From positions 37,332-101,331 of the forward strand of contig NZ_JAUUTW010000022.1 of NCBI RefSeq assembly GCF_030676415.1: 64,000 nt of DNA, read 5' to 3'. Below are positions 35,936-44,679 of the stretch, piece by piece (the stretch's first letter is position 1; every line of letters begins with the position of its first letter). The position numbers were made by a program, and so were the translations under genes. This DNA is from Peribacillus frigoritolerans (GTDB lineage Bacteria > Bacillota > Bacilli > Bacillales > DSM-1321). The notes below the pieces were generated by a model, which was given only the letters and a program-made list of their open reading frames with translations, had not been told where the DNA came from and ran no database searches.

Positions 35936-37372
35936 CTACAGTTTCCGTACAATAAATGTATCCCCAAGCAGTTCCCAATTCTGGGGAAAAGGATAACCAA
36001 GTACCCAATAACTGAGACCCCTTGACCTGTAACTCTTCACCAGGTCGAATTTAGCTTTAGCACTGCGTGCGTCCTCAAACCAAACTTCATGTGTGCGTCC
36101 CTGATCATCTTTGTACCTATAATAAGGTGATTGGGCTGTCTCGTCATACTTTATTTCTACATTATATTGGACGGCGCGTCTGATGGCTTCCTGCATGTCG
36201 AAAGTCTCTGCTTCCTGCCCCTCTTCATGTGGAATAAGCCAGTCCCGTGCATAAATTTGAAATCCTATGAAGATTTTATTTGTTGGTATCACCGTTACGG
36301 CATAGTCAAGGACACGTTTTATTTCATTAATGGGAGAGATTGCCTGCGGCGGCCCCTTTCGGTAACCCCATTCATATGTCATCAGCACCACGAAGTCGAG
36401 CAGCCGTCCGTGAACTGGATAATCATGTGCCTCAACTAATGGTCCCTTTTGATTGGCGCTAGTTTTTGGGGCAAGGGAGGATGACACAAAGTAGCCTTCA
36501 GGATGCAACCGATCCACTGCTCTTTGGAGAAAGCGATTATAGAAATCACGGTCCTCTGGTGCTACACTTTCAAAATCGATATTCAATCCACGGTACCCTT
36601 TATTTTTCATCGTTTTTATGACGTTGGTTAATAATGTTTCCACTAAATTTAAATCAGAAAGGATCGTATGGGCAAGCTGAGTTCCAGCTTCCGTCGCGGA
36701 AAAATTCGTTATGCACATCATGGGTATGACGCCAGTCGACTGTGCCGCCCGTATCGTCGGGATGTCATCTATGACTTCTAAGCTGCCATCTTGCCTCATT
36801 CTATAACCAAATGGACTTACGTAGGTCAGATCGTAGGCTACTTCACGTACTTGCTCCGCACCGGCTTGCCCGTAAACGTTTGTAAAACCATTTACTTCAA
36901 TGATGGGTTTTGGTTTCTGGGGAATCCTTATTATCCGTCCGATATGGATATTGGACGGATCTATAATCCTATTCATCTGCATAATGGCCTGAACTGTCGT
37001 TCCATAACGTCTTGCTATATCATAAAGGGTATCTCGTTCCCTTACGGAATGATAAATGACCGGAATGGTTAGCCTCTGCCCTGGGTAGATAGTAGAAGGA
37101 TTTGTGATGCGATTCGATTGCATGATTTCCTGTACCGTAGTTCCAAACTGATTTGCGATTTTATCTAGAGTATCCCCTTGCTGAACCCTGTACTGAAGAT
37201 AAGGTTCAGGAATCAAAAGTGCTAGGCCAATCACTATCTTATCTGGATTTTCAAGGCCATTGATCCGAACAATTCGGTTGGTGCTGACACCATATTGCTG
37301 GGAAATTCCCCACAAAGAATCCCCCCTATTCACCAAATGGATTTTCACATGCACTGCCCCACTTTCCTTCAA
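35936..37372 (-). CDS. LysM-repeat glycoside hydrolase family 18 protein (SleL/YaaH-like)
   Basis: The 478-residue protein carries three LysM peptidoglycan-binding repeats (about 8-53, 57-101 and 104-148; NRGDSLWGISQQYGVS, QQGDTLDKIANQFGTT and RERDTLYDIARRYGTT) and a GH18 barrel from about 158. The catalytic motif reads GYRGLNIDFESVAPEDRDFY. SleL/YaaH normally has two LysM repeats and acts as an N-acetylglucosaminidase on spore cortex fragments. There is no signal peptide, as for coat-located spore enzymes. The start is uncertain: TTG at 37372 or a GTG 24-30 bases later. Confidence 0.85.
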   Translation of the reverse strand: MKESGAVHVKIHLVNRGDSLWGISQQYGVSTNRIVRINGLENPDKIVIGLALLIPEPYLQYRVQQGDTLDKIANQFGTTVQEIMQSNRITNPSTIYPGQRLTIPVIYHSVRERDTLYDIARRYGTTVQAIMQMNRIIDPSNIHIGRIIRIPQKPKPIIEVNGFTNVYGQAGAEQVREVAYDLTYVSPFGYRMRQDGSLEVIDDIPTIRAAQSTGVIPMMCITNFSATEAGTQLAHTILSDLNLVETLLTNVIKTMKNKGYRGLNIDFESVAPEDRDFYNRFLQRAVDRLHPEGYFVSSSLAPKTSANQKGPLVEAHDYPVHGRLLDFVVLMTYEWGYRKGPPQAISPINEIKRVLDYAVTVIPTNKIFIGFQIYARDWLIPHEEGQEAETFDMQEAIRRAVQYNVEIKYDETAQSPYYRYKDDQGRTHEVWFEDARSAKAKFDLVKSYRSRGLSYWVLGYPFPQNWELLGDTFIVRKL

Positions 37373-37605
37373 AATATTCCCTTCATTTTATTCCCTAGAT
37401 AGCCCTAATATGTTTTTTTGAGTTCAACATTCCAGAATCCTTAGTTTTTTCTATCTTATTGTTTATAAATTTTGTTCCCCATTGTGAGCCCGGATTCTTT
37501 ATTGAGAAAAACAAGGGAGTAATTACGGTAGAGGAACAAGAGGTAAGCAAATAAGCAAATCCCCCAAAGACAGGGTCATTGCCAAAACCGTACCTATAAC
37601 GGTGA

Positions 37606-37764
37606 CCGTGTAGAAGCTGGATCCATATCTATCAGTACGACAAAGAGATGTTACATGCGAAGCTGGTGGTCATTGATGGGGAAATTGCAGAGGTAGGCAC
37701 AGCAAACTATGCGAAATACCAGGGAGCAACCTCAAACTTTTATCTTCCTGACTTTCATGCTTAA
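37606..37764 (+). pseudogene. cardiolipin synthase remnant (second HKD motif)
   Basis: A plus-strand frame reads SWIHIYQYDKEMLHAKLVVI then DGEIAEVGTAN, the second phospholipase D motif HxKx4D...GTxN of cardiolipin synthases, and then loses similarity before a TAA at 37762. No start or first motif is present in 37400-37600. A short leftover of a cls-like gene. Confidence 0.7.
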
Positions 37765-37861
37765 TTTATTTTGGAATCTTCTTAGACCTATTGCAAAAGG
37801 TGAAGCATTTTGAGCTCCCCTATTTCCACAGCTGCAAATCATTATAGAACGAGAAATTTAA

Positions 37862-37898
37862 AAAAGAGCGATTGCTAACTAAATGCAGCCGCTCTTTG
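37862..37898 (-). terminator. terminator after the GntR gene
   Basis: AAAGAGCG and CGCTCTTT pair across a 19-base loop, about 65 bases after the stop at 37962, with a T-run on the minus strand. Confidence 0.55.
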
Positions 37899-37961
37899 TA
37901 TATTATTTATACTTGTTTCAGTTAGCTTAAAATCCAGTCATCTAAAGAATTCCCTGCCCTT

Positions 37962-38660
37962 TTAAGTCAATGTTAACAGTTTGGCAGAAGTATAATTATA
38001 CTTCTCGATTGATAAATCAAAAACGGCTCCCGCTTTTAAAAAGACCGTACTTTCAACGATTAAAGTCGGATCACCTGGCTGCAAGTCCAAAAGCTTGGCA
38101 TCATCGTCGTTTAGTTTCTCACACGAAATGATTTTATCCGCAAAACCGATATTCAACTTCAAATCCTCGACTATATATTCATAAATGGAACCATTTGCGA
38201 TTTCTTTATTTATGATGGGAATGATGTCTTTATTGAAAAAGGACTCTTCTATTACAATGGGTTGACCATTTAAGTATCTAACCCGTTTTAGGTTATAGAT
38301 TTTGGTTTTTACCTGGCATTTCATTTGTTTGGCCAATTTTTCATCGGCTTCTATTAATTCTAACTTCAACACTTTACTTTTCATTTCATCATTTGGAAAC
38401 ACTTTGGTTAAGCCACCCATATCCCTCATCGAAATGCAGCCCGGTCTGGAAAATTCCCTAAGGAATATGCCGCTTCCTTGAACTTGATAGATATACCCCT
38501 GCTCAACCAATATGTTGATTGCTTTTCTAATGGTGTTCCTGCTGACATCGAACTTCTTCATCAACTCTTCTTCAGTAGGTAACTTAGTATTTAATGTATA
38601 TTTTCCATCTAATATTTCTTTCTCCATTTGTTCTACGACCATTCTATACTTTACAACCAT
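37962..38660 (-). CDS. GntR-family regulator with UTRA effector domain
   Basis: The 232-residue protein has a winged helix-turn-helix at 5-70 (KLPTEEELMKKFDVSRNTIR, KAINILVEQGYIYQVQGSG) and a UTRA/HutC effector domain from about 90. This subfamily usually senses sugar phosphates or small metabolites and sits next to its target genes. No catabolic gene adjoins it, so it is an orphan here. AGGAAGG precedes the ATG at a somewhat long distance. Confidence 0.88.
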   Translation of the reverse strand: MVVKYRMVVEQMEKEILDGKYTLNTKLPTEEELMKKFDVSRNTIRKAINILVEQGYIYQVQGSGIFLREFSRPGCISMRDMGGLTKVFPNDEMKSKVLKLELIEADEKLAKQMKCQVKTKIYNLKRVRYLNGQPIVIEESFFNKDIIPIINKEIANGSIYEYIVEDLKLNIGFADKIISCEKLNDDDAKLLDLQPGDPTLIVESTVFLKAGAVFDLSIEKYNYTSAKLLTLT

Positions 38661-38769
38661 ATTTCCATATACCTTCCTCTATCCATAATGATTTAGAACA
38701 ATAATTTAGACTGAATGATAGGTTTTCTTTACAATAGTTTATTTTATAACGATTGTAAAGAAACCTCTG

Positions 38770-38835
38770 TTTCTTTCAGACTGTAGTCAAATTCGAAGAC
38801 AAGCGAGTTTGCCTGCAGTTTTTTTATTTTGGCTT
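38770..38835. repeat. GC-rich dispersed repeat, hairpin end only
   Basis: TTCAGACTGTAGTCAAATTC then AAGCGAGTTTGCCTGCAGTT and six T. This matches the terminator-like end of the full copy at 52626-52950. A decayed palindrome AACTAACCTGGCCAGGTTAGTT follows at 38857. The rest of 38661-39063 is AT-rich, with a partial double-hairpin repeat at 38940-39000. Confidence 0.6.
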
Positions 38836-39063
38836 TGTTAAAGGATGCTGTTAATTGAACTAACCTGGCCAGGTTAGTTTTAAAAGTGTTTCTACTACTA
38901 AAAAATCACAATAGTAAACTACACATTATTGTATTAAAGGGTGCCTTAGCTGAAGATTCGTGCTTTCTTTATGGCAGCTTTTTATGGAACAAAGGGGGTA
39001 TAATCGACTGGTTTAATTTGGTAAAATTAATGTAGATTTAATAAAAAAACTGGGGGAAATCTT

Positions 39064-39675
39064 TTGAGAAAAAACTATTTCATTTTTAGCTTACTATTAA
39101 TTTTGTCCTTGATGATAATTTCTGGTTGCACTAATTCTAAAGACAGCATAGCTACCATTTCAGTCAATTCCGATTCTGAACATACGAATACTTTTAAAAA
39201 ATTAAATTTAGGGGAAATGTATGACTTTGATTTTAAATTAAACAAAGCAGATAAAACTTGGGTAAATGTTTGGATAGAAAGTTACAAAGATGGAAAACAA
39301 GAACCTCAACCATTAGCTGAACTATCTTATGGGAAAAGCCCTAACAAAGTGGAGGAAGGAAATTTAGGACTTGGAATAATAAATACTAATGATTTCCGTT
39401 TAGGTTTTCTTTATGCCCCCAATGTAACTGCAACCCCACAAAAAATAGACAAAATACATTCTGTTGGTGTGTTTAGTGGATGGGATTATGCCATAGGGGA
39501 AGAAAAATTAGAATTAAAATTAGGAGAAACGTATTTATTAGGTGCATATAGAGAATCCAAAGGAAACTCTATAAGGACATATAATTTACAAGACGAAAAT
39601 GAAGTGAAGAAAATGATAAAGGATGATAGTATTATATTTTTACTTAAAATTAAAATAGAAGAAATCAATGAATAA
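39064..39675 (+). CDS. hypothetical lipoprotein
   Basis: The TTG at 39064, after GGGGGAAA, opens a lipoprotein signal RKNYFIFSLLLILSLMIISG followed by the lipid-modified Cys. The mature part of about 180 residues is beta-rich (KTWVNVWIESYKDGKQEPQP and LELKLGETYLLGAYRES). Similar solitary lipoproteins are common in Bacillus; no function is known to me. A hairpin repeat follows. Confidence 0.75.
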   Translation: MRKNYFIFSLLLILSLMIISGCTNSKDSIATISVNSDSEHTNTFKKLNLGEMYDFDFKLNKADKTWVNVWIESYKDGKQEPQPLAELSYGKSPNKVEEGNLGLGIINTNDFRLGFLYAPNVTATPQKIDKIHSVGVFSGWDYAIGEEKLELKLGETYLLGAYRESKGNSIRTYNLQDENEVKKMIKDDSIIFLLKIKIEEINE

Positions 39676-39683
39676 TTTTTTAA

Positions 39684-39735
39684 TATGGAACAGCTGAAGA
39701 TCAAAGCTGTCTTTAAGGCAGCTTCTTCTTTATGC
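39684..39735 (+). terminator. terminator within a hairpin-repeat copy
   Basis: AAAGCTGTCTTTAAGGCAGCTT then CTTCTTT, after TATGGAACAGCTGAAGATC. This is the middle hairpin of the dispersed repeat in plus orientation, 10-50 bases after the lipoprotein stop. Confidence 0.65.
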
Positions 39736-39775
39736 ACCCATAGGGTCAGAATCGTTTAGGAATAAAGGATAATCT

Positions 39776-39911
39776 AGTCTTGTTTTAAAATCATGGTTCA
39801 GGATGAGACCGTTCCGAACCCATTTTGTAGACAAAAGGGGTTCTATCTAAATTTTTTAAACAAAGTTGATTGGAACGGAAAGTACGAGACTCCTGCAGGA
39901 AAAGCGCGTCC
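39776..39911. repeat. short repeat copy 2 joined to a truncated GC-rich repeat
   Basis: 39776-39822 repeats the block at 35278. From 39826 TAGACAAAAGGGGTTC, AAACAAAGTTGATTGGAA and GAGACTCCTGCAGGAAAAGC match the first half of the copy at 19330, and the match stops sharply at GCGCGTCC. Confidence 0.75.
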
Positions 39912-39969
39912 AAATTCGGCCATGCGAAGAATAATTCGACCTTCAACCAAAATTCGGCCTACTTCCGGT

Positions 39970-40022
39970 AAAACAAAAAAGCCGGTTCCTCATGTTCCAG
40001 GAATCCTGCCTTTTTTGTTTAA
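39970..40022 (-). terminator. terminator of the ABC exporter operon
   Basis: On the minus strand AAAAAAGGCAGG-ATTCC pairs imperfectly with GGAA-CCGGCTTTTTTG; the T-run follows. Confidence 0.6.
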
Positions 40023-40035
40023 TGATAAGTTCATT

Positions 40036-41052
40036 TTATAGAGCACGGTATTTTTTAAAGCTAATGATATTGATGGTGATAAAAACGATGGCAAAGGCCA
40101 GGAGAATGAGCAGATCCAGTAAGACCTCATTGAACGTGAAACCTTTGTACATAATGCCATTCATGGCATCCGATGCGTAATAGAGAGGCATGATCTTGCC
40201 GATTTTTTGCAGCCAGTCTGACATGCCATCTAATGGGAAAATCCCTGTAAAGAAGACTTGCGGCACGATGACCAGCGGAATGAATTGTACCAATTGGAAT
40301 TCAGATGTCGCGAAACTCGATAGTAATGTACCAAGTGATAATGCAACGAGCGCGACCAGTATATTCGTCAGTAAAACGAGCCAAATGGAGCCAACAAGGA
40401 CGATATCCAATACATTGACAGCATATAGTACGACAATTATGGTTTGAACCAGAGCAAATAAGCCATATCCGATCACATAGCCCGCTACGATTTCGTATCT
40501 TTTAATCGGAGTGGCAAGCAGCCGTTCCAACGTACCACTTGTACGCTCTTTCAAAAGTGCGATCCCCGCTATTAAAAATACAAAGAAGAAAACGAAAAAG
40601 CTGACGAGCATCGGACTGAAAGTATCAAAACCCTTTGTGTTGGCATCTCCGTAAACATATTGCTCCTCAATTGAAGGAGTGTTTTTTTCATTTCCTTGCA
40701 AGCCATGCATCATTTGCATTTGAACGGCTTTTGCACGGGTCGGTTCGTCGTTCAATAGTGTGAGTTTCATTTTGCCATTTTCAACATGCAGCCAGCCATC
40801 CGTATCATTTTCCATCATTTTTTTCTGTGAAAATTTCTCAGCAGCCGTTACTTGAAAATTTGCTTGTTTCAATGCTTTAACGAGAGTGTCATCACTGCCT
40901 GTTACAACGATTTTCAAATCACTTGCTTCTGTATCGAAAATAAAATACATGAGCGTTAAAATGAGCAATGGAGCCAGGAAAAATAAAGCGAGCGTCCTTC
41001 GGTCCCGGCGCATCTGCTGTGTAATACGAGTAACAAGAGAGGCAATTCTCAA
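40036..41052 (-). CDS. ABC-2 type transporter permease
   Basis: The 338-residue protein has an N-terminal membrane helix (about 22-42), a large extracellular part, and five further helices from about 165, the ABC2_membrane_3 layout. The sequence LAGIALLKERTSGTLERLLA is typical of the coupling region. It starts at a TTG overlapping the stop of the ATPase gene by 4 bases, so the two are translated together. Probable drug or lipid exporter under the divergent TetR regulator. Confidence 0.88.
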   Translation of the reverse strand: MRIASLVTRITQQMRRDRRTLALFFLAPLLILTLMYFIFDTEASDLKIVVTGSDDTLVKALKQANFQVTAAEKFSQKKMMENDTDGWLHVENGKMKLTLLNDEPTRAKAVQMQMMHGLQGNEKNTPSIEEQYVYGDANTKGFDTFSPMLVSFFVFFFVFLIAGIALLKERTSGTLERLLATPIKRYEIVAGYVIGYGLFALVQTIIVVLYAVNVLDIVLVGSIWLVLLTNILVALVALSLGTLLSSFATSEFQLVQFIPLVIVPQVFFTGIFPLDGMSDWLQKIGKIMPLYYASDAMNGIMYKGFTFNEVLLDLLILLAFAIVFITINIISFKKYRAL

Positions 41053-41774
41053 TTTAGGCCACCTCCAATCCTTAAAAAAACATCATCTAGCGTTTCCACG
41101 GCAAATTGTTCTTTTAAAGCTGCCGGGGTTCCTGCCGCGATGATTTCACCTTCACGCAGCATCGCCAGTTTATCGCATCGTTCCGCTTCATCCATCACAT
41201 GCGTCGTGATGATGATCGTCTTATGATCTTCATTTTTTAAACGCTCAAGTTCCTGCCAAATCGATTGTTTCAGCAAAGGGTCTATTCCTACTGTCGGTTC
41301 ATCCAAAATGAGAATCTCCGGATTTTGGATGAGGGCAACCGCCAGTGACAGACGCCGTTTCATTCCCCCAGAAAAATGAGCAACCCGAACGTTCAAATCA
41401 TTCGTCAACTGTACGATTTTAGCTGCATATTGAATGCGTTCTCTTCGTTCCTTTTTTGAAAAACGGTATAGCTTCGCAAAAAATTCAAGGTTTTCAGCTC
41501 CCGTCAGTTCTGTATATAAAGCATCGGACTGTGCCATATAGCCGACTTCCGTTAACAGTGCTTCATTTGGTACATCATGATCCAGAACCGTGACTTTACC
41601 CGCATCGGGCTTAATCAATCCGACAATCATTTTAATCAAGGTCGTCTTTCCGCATCCGGATGGACCTAACAGGCCAAAAATTCCACTTTTTTCAATATTC
41701 AGGCTCAATGGTTGAATGACCTTCTTCTGATGAAAACCCTTAGCAATTCCTTCAATGGAAATCGCATTTTTCAT
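41049..41774 (-). CDS. ABC transporter ATP-binding protein
   Basis: Start taken at the ATG at 41774; a GTG nine bases upstream touches the GGAGG site. The ATPase has Walker A (GLLGPSGCGKTTLIKM), Q-loop (VGYMAQSDALY), signature (VAHFSGGMKRRLSLAVAL) and Walker B (ILILDEPTVGIDP), all intact, in about 241 residues. It powers the permease encoded next, forming an ABC-2 exporter. Confidence 0.92.
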   Translation of the reverse strand: MKNAISIEGIAKGFHQKKVIQPLSLNIEKSGIFGLLGPSGCGKTTLIKMIVGLIKPDAGKVTVLDHDVPNEALLTEVGYMAQSDALYTELTGAENLEFFAKLYRFSKKERRERIQYAAKIVQLTNDLNVRVAHFSGGMKRRLSLAVALIQNPEILILDEPTVGIDPLLKQSIWQELERLKNEDHKTIIITTHVMDEAERCDKLAMLREGEIIAAGTPAALKEQFAVETLDDVFLRIGGGLN

Positions 41775-41800
41775 TGTACACACATCCTCCCTCTTTAATT

Positions 41801-41859
41801 AACACGGTGTTGAGTGTATCATCATTCTAAGGTTGCATTTGGTCTAATACAATCAACAC
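41801..41859. promoter_or_regulatory. inverted-repeat operator region between ABC operon and TetR
   Basis: GTGTTGAGTGTATCA (41807-41821) and TAATACAATCAACAC (41845-41859) are inverted copies matching at 13 of 15 bases, 23 bases apart. The palindrome AACACGGTGTT lies at 41801-41811. They occupy the divergent promoter region, the expected place for the TetR operator. Confidence 0.6.
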
Positions 41860-41892
41860 ATTTGGAAAAATGTTTAGTGAAGGAGACATTCC

Positions 41893-42492
41893 ATGGCATC
41901 GATTCATGAGGATATGGTACAAAAGACGAAAATGCAGATACAACATCATTTTATTGCACTCGTTGAAGCAGAGGGGTTCTCACATGTATCAGTGAAGAAA
42001 ATTGCAGAGCGCGCCAACATTAATCGGGGCACATTCTATTTGCATTACACAGATAAATATGAATTGATGGATCACTTACAGCAGGAATTGTTAAATGAAC
42101 TTCAAACTCGGATTACTGCCATTTTGCCGAAAGAGGCTTTTTTGGCTCTTCATCAACAACAACTTTACCCGCCTTTCGTAGCGATTTTTCAATTCATCAG
42201 TGAACATGCTCACACTTTGAGGGCTATTCTTGGTGATCAGGGCGCTCCTTCTTTTGCAAAAAAAATAAAGCGCGTATTCGGTGAAGTACTGTTGGAGCGT
42301 TTGATCAGCCAACATCCAGCAGCTAAAGATGAAGCATTCCGCATGTATATGCACGCCTTCCTGACATCTGCGATTTTAGGGGTGATACAGGAGTGGCTGG
42401 AGAATTGTGAAGAGCAAACGACGGAAGAAATGGCGAAAATCCATTTTCAAATCTTGAACTTCATCAGCCAATTGCGCACATTCATACAATGA
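41893..42492 (+). CDS. TetR/AcrR-family regulator of the ABC exporter
   Basis: The 199-residue protein has a TetR helix-turn-helix at about 12-58 (GFSHVSVKKIAERANINRGT, FYLHYTDKYELMDHL) and a helical C-terminal domain of the kind found in many Bacillus exporter regulators. It is divergent from the ABC operon, with inverted repeats between them, so repression of that operon and of itself is likely. AGGAGA precedes the ATG. Confidence 0.88.
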   Translation: MASIHEDMVQKTKMQIQHHFIALVEAEGFSHVSVKKIAERANINRGTFYLHYTDKYELMDHLQQELLNELQTRITAILPKEAFLALHQQQLYPPFVAIFQFISEHAHTLRAILGDQGAPSFAKKIKRVFGEVLLERLISQHPAAKDEAFRMYMHAFLTSAILGVIQEWLENCEEQTTEEMAKIHFQILNFISQLRTFIQ

Positions 42493-42501
42493 CGATTTAT
42501 A

Positions 42502-42528
42502 AAAGGCATGTTCCACCAACATGCCTTA
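42502..42528. terminator. shared terminator of convergent TetR and MFS genes
   Basis: AAGGCATGTT-CCACC-AACATGCCTT lies between the two stop codons. Confidence 0.75.
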
Positions 42529-42535
42529 AATCGGA

Positions 42536-43795
42536 TTACATCTTTTCCTCCGCTTCTACCTCTACATTACCAACGGAAAAAAAACTGCTCTTCGATTTCT
42601 TCATACTAAGCATCGACAATAAAATTGAAAAGGCGAACATGATCATGGAACCTGAAATCACCACGAACCGAATCGAAATGAAATGAGCTGAAACACCAAC
42701 AATTGCGGTAGACATGATGATCAATAAAGCTTCTAACAAGCCAAAAATACTTCCGACCCTGCCCATGATTTCCACGGGAATATTATTTTGATAAAAGGTT
42801 TGAAAGCCTGTGTTGGCAAACGCCAGAGAAAAGGCAATGATGAAAAAACCGATGGCGGCCAGTGAAAAGGAATTCGAAAAGGCATAGATCATATAACCTA
42901 TCGAGACAAATAAAGATCCAAGACCCATCATGTACGAGATTTGCACTTTATTGATGAATATGGCATTGACTATGGCACCCCCAATGATGCCTGCCCCGGC
43001 GATGCTTACAAGAAATCCGTAATCGCTGTCCGACAAAAGGAGCACGGCCTTGGCAAACGCCGCTTCTTGGGAATCAATGGCCGTTTCCATCACCACCATA
43101 CAGCTGAATAAGAAATAAATGAGCATGATATAGGAAGATTTCCGACTGAAGTCCAGGACGATGCCCCAATCCTTTTTCATGATGTTCCAAGACAGGTTAT
43201 GACTGGATTGTTCAAGGGAACTTTCCTTTTCAAGATTAGGCATGAATAGAGTGATGATGCCGGATAATAGGAAGGCAGCCGCGTTAATATAAATCGCTAA
43301 AACGGGCGTACCGATTAAGAAAAGGATACCTGCTAGCGCTGGTCCAATCAAAAAAGCTCCAGAATCCATTAAGCTCCGCAATGAGTTAAATCGTTTCCTC
43401 TGTTCAACGGGTATTAATTTTGTAATATACGACCTTGATGTTGTTACGAACATGGCCCCTGCCATATTGATCACGAAGACAAGGGAATAGATGACCCAAA
43501 TAGAAGAAGTCAATGGCAGCAAGGCTATGAATACCGTTCGAAATAGGTCAAGTTCCACCATTAGATTCCGCTTATTTATCCGGTCGATCACACTGCCTGC
43601 CCACACATTCGTAAATATGGCAGCCATCGGTTTAACGATATAAAGTCCAGCTACCGCCAAGGCTGAATCAGTCATATCCAGAACGATTAAATTAAGTGCA
43701 ATGAAATAAACCCAAGAACCGAAGTTGGAGATACCAATCCCGCACAATAGAATGGAAGGATATTTCCAGGATACTAACGTATTTCTGAATGTCAT
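42536..43795 (-). CDS. MFS exporter (macrolide-efflux-like)
   Basis: Start is the ATG at 43795, directly after AAAGGAGGAG, giving about 419 residues. Twelve membrane segments and the MFS_3-type motif between helices 2 and 3 (AGSVIDRINKRNLMVELDLF) place it among Mef/enterobactin-exporter-like proteins, which mostly export drugs or siderophores. Its start overlaps the stop of a 32-codon leader ORF, which suggests translational coupling or drug-induced attenuation. Confidence 0.85.
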   Translation of the reverse strand: MTFRNTLVSWKYPSILLCGIGISNFGSWVYFIALNLIVLDMTDSALAVAGLYIVKPMAAIFTNVWAGSVIDRINKRNLMVELDLFRTVFIALLPLTSSIWVIYSLVFVINMAGAMFVTTSRSYITKLIPVEQRKRFNSLRSLMDSGAFLIGPALAGILFLIGTPVLAIYINAAAFLLSGIITLFMPNLEKESSLEQSSHNLSWNIMKKDWGIVLDFSRKSSYIMLIYFLFSCMVVMETAIDSQEAAFAKAVLLLSDSDYGFLVSIAGAGIIGGAIVNAIFINKVQISYMMGLGSLFVSIGYMIYAFSNSFSLAAIGFFIIAFSLAFANTGFQTFYQNNIPVEIMGRVGSIFGLLEALLIIMSTAIVGVSAHFISIRFVVISGSMIMFAFSILLSMLSMKKSKSSFFSVGNVEVEAEEKM

Positions 43796-43890
43796 CGCTT
43801 CTCCTCCTTTGACCGAACAATAAAAAAACCCCGTCCCCAAGCATTGCGTCCTGAGGCGAGATCAATTTGCGTTGTCATCCTATGTGTCAT
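43792..43890 (-). CDS. possible leader peptide of the MFS exporter
   Basis: The ATG at 43890 follows AGGAAGGGG and opens a 32-codon frame (MTHRMTTQIDLASGRNAW, GRGFFIVRSKEEKR) whose TGA overlaps the exporter ATG as ATGA. Its last codons contain the exporter's ribosome binding site. A GC-rich segment followed by seven T (ACGGGGTTTTTTT) lies inside it and could form part of a conditional terminator. Leader peptides of this kind control many Gram-positive antibiotic efflux genes. No homologue is known to me, so this remains a hypothesis. Confidence 0.5.
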   Translation of the reverse strand: MTHRMTTQIDLASGRNAWGRGFFIVRSKEEKR

Positions 43891-43985
43891 ATCCCCTTCC
43901 TATCCTCTGCTGCTTTCGAGGCTCACTGGAAAGTGGTCATTTCATTTACTTTTCTCCTCTTTACGTCTATATTCACCATTACTAA

Positions 43986-44014
43986 ATTTTAACATTATTG
44001 GTTAATATTGTAAA
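43986..44014 (-). promoter_or_regulatory. SigA-type promoter of the MFS transcript
   Basis: On the minus strand TTTACA (44009-44014), 17 bases, TAAAAT (43986-43991). About 25 bases downstream GAGGAG is followed by the tiny frame ATG AAA TGA, then by the 32-codon leader. The leader region from promoter to exporter is about 190 bases. Confidence 0.6.
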
Positions 44015-44023
44015 CGATAGAAA

Positions 44024-44051
44024 AAACTCATTCAAAATAAATGAGTTTCAA
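44024..44051 (-). terminator. terminator upstream of the MFS promoter
   Basis: On the minus strand AAACTCATT-TATTTTG-AATGAGTTTTTTC, about 100 bases after the end of the small gene at 44148. Confidence 0.8.
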
Positions 44052-44147
44052 AGCAAAACAAGATATGGATTTTTCGCTCAGCGTTCCTGGATAGAACACA
44101 GGGATTACATAATTGAATACCGCTAATGAATGTTGGATTCAGTTGAT

Positions 44148-44339
44148 TTACCTTAGGGAAAACAATTTTAAAAACGGATTCTTTTTCTTATCCGTTATCC
44201 TTAACTCATCCATGATGATTTGATCTTCATGATCGGCTATCCATTTCCTTAGTGCATCTTTATCCTGGCATTGTGTTAAATATGTCTGGCCACCCTTGCC
44301 TGTAGCATTAATAACATATCTATTGAACGTCTTCTCCAT
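44148..44339 (-). CDS. hypothetical small protein
   Basis: Start taken at the ATG at 44339 after AAGGCGGG, giving 63 residues; an ATG at 44408 lacks a ribosome binding site. The product is soluble: EKTFNRYVINATGKGGQTYL, then a charged helix and a basic end (DKKKNPFLKLFSLR). No family recognised. It is monocistronic with its own terminator. Confidence 0.6.
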   Translation of the reverse strand: MEKTFNRYVINATGKGGQTYLTQCQDKDALRKWIADHEDQIIMDELRITDKKKNPFLKLFSLR

Positions 44340-44627
44340 AATTGCCCGCCTTTTTAATAAAATGTATTGAATCTTTAAATACGAATGTACTGCTTTTTTC
44401 TTTATCATTTACAAAAGAAACATAATATATATATATTACAAATTTTGATTGGCAATAGCATGTTCTGCTTGAAAGTATTGAATAAAGTATATCGAAACTG
44501 ATTATCTAATTGGATTAATCGAACCTATCATAATGTGCTAACTAATATTTGTCAATACGTTTTTAAAATGTAAATGAAACGTAAATTTTCAGTTTTGTTA
44601 AAGAAATATTTTTTTGCGATTTAGGGG

Positions 44628-44657
44628 TTTACAACTGCTAAATGATGGGAGTAGAAT
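44628..44657 (+). promoter_or_regulatory. promoter of the ktr transcript
   Basis: TTTACA (44628-44633), 18 bases, TAGAAT (44652-44657), about 25 bases before the riboswitch. Confidence 0.55.
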
Positions 44658-44679
44658 ACGTTTATCAATTTAATATATT

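Noticed and set aside
39793..40041. 82-codon plus-strand frame
   Set aside because: It joins a short repeat, a truncated GC-rich repeat and a terminator; no conserved protein.
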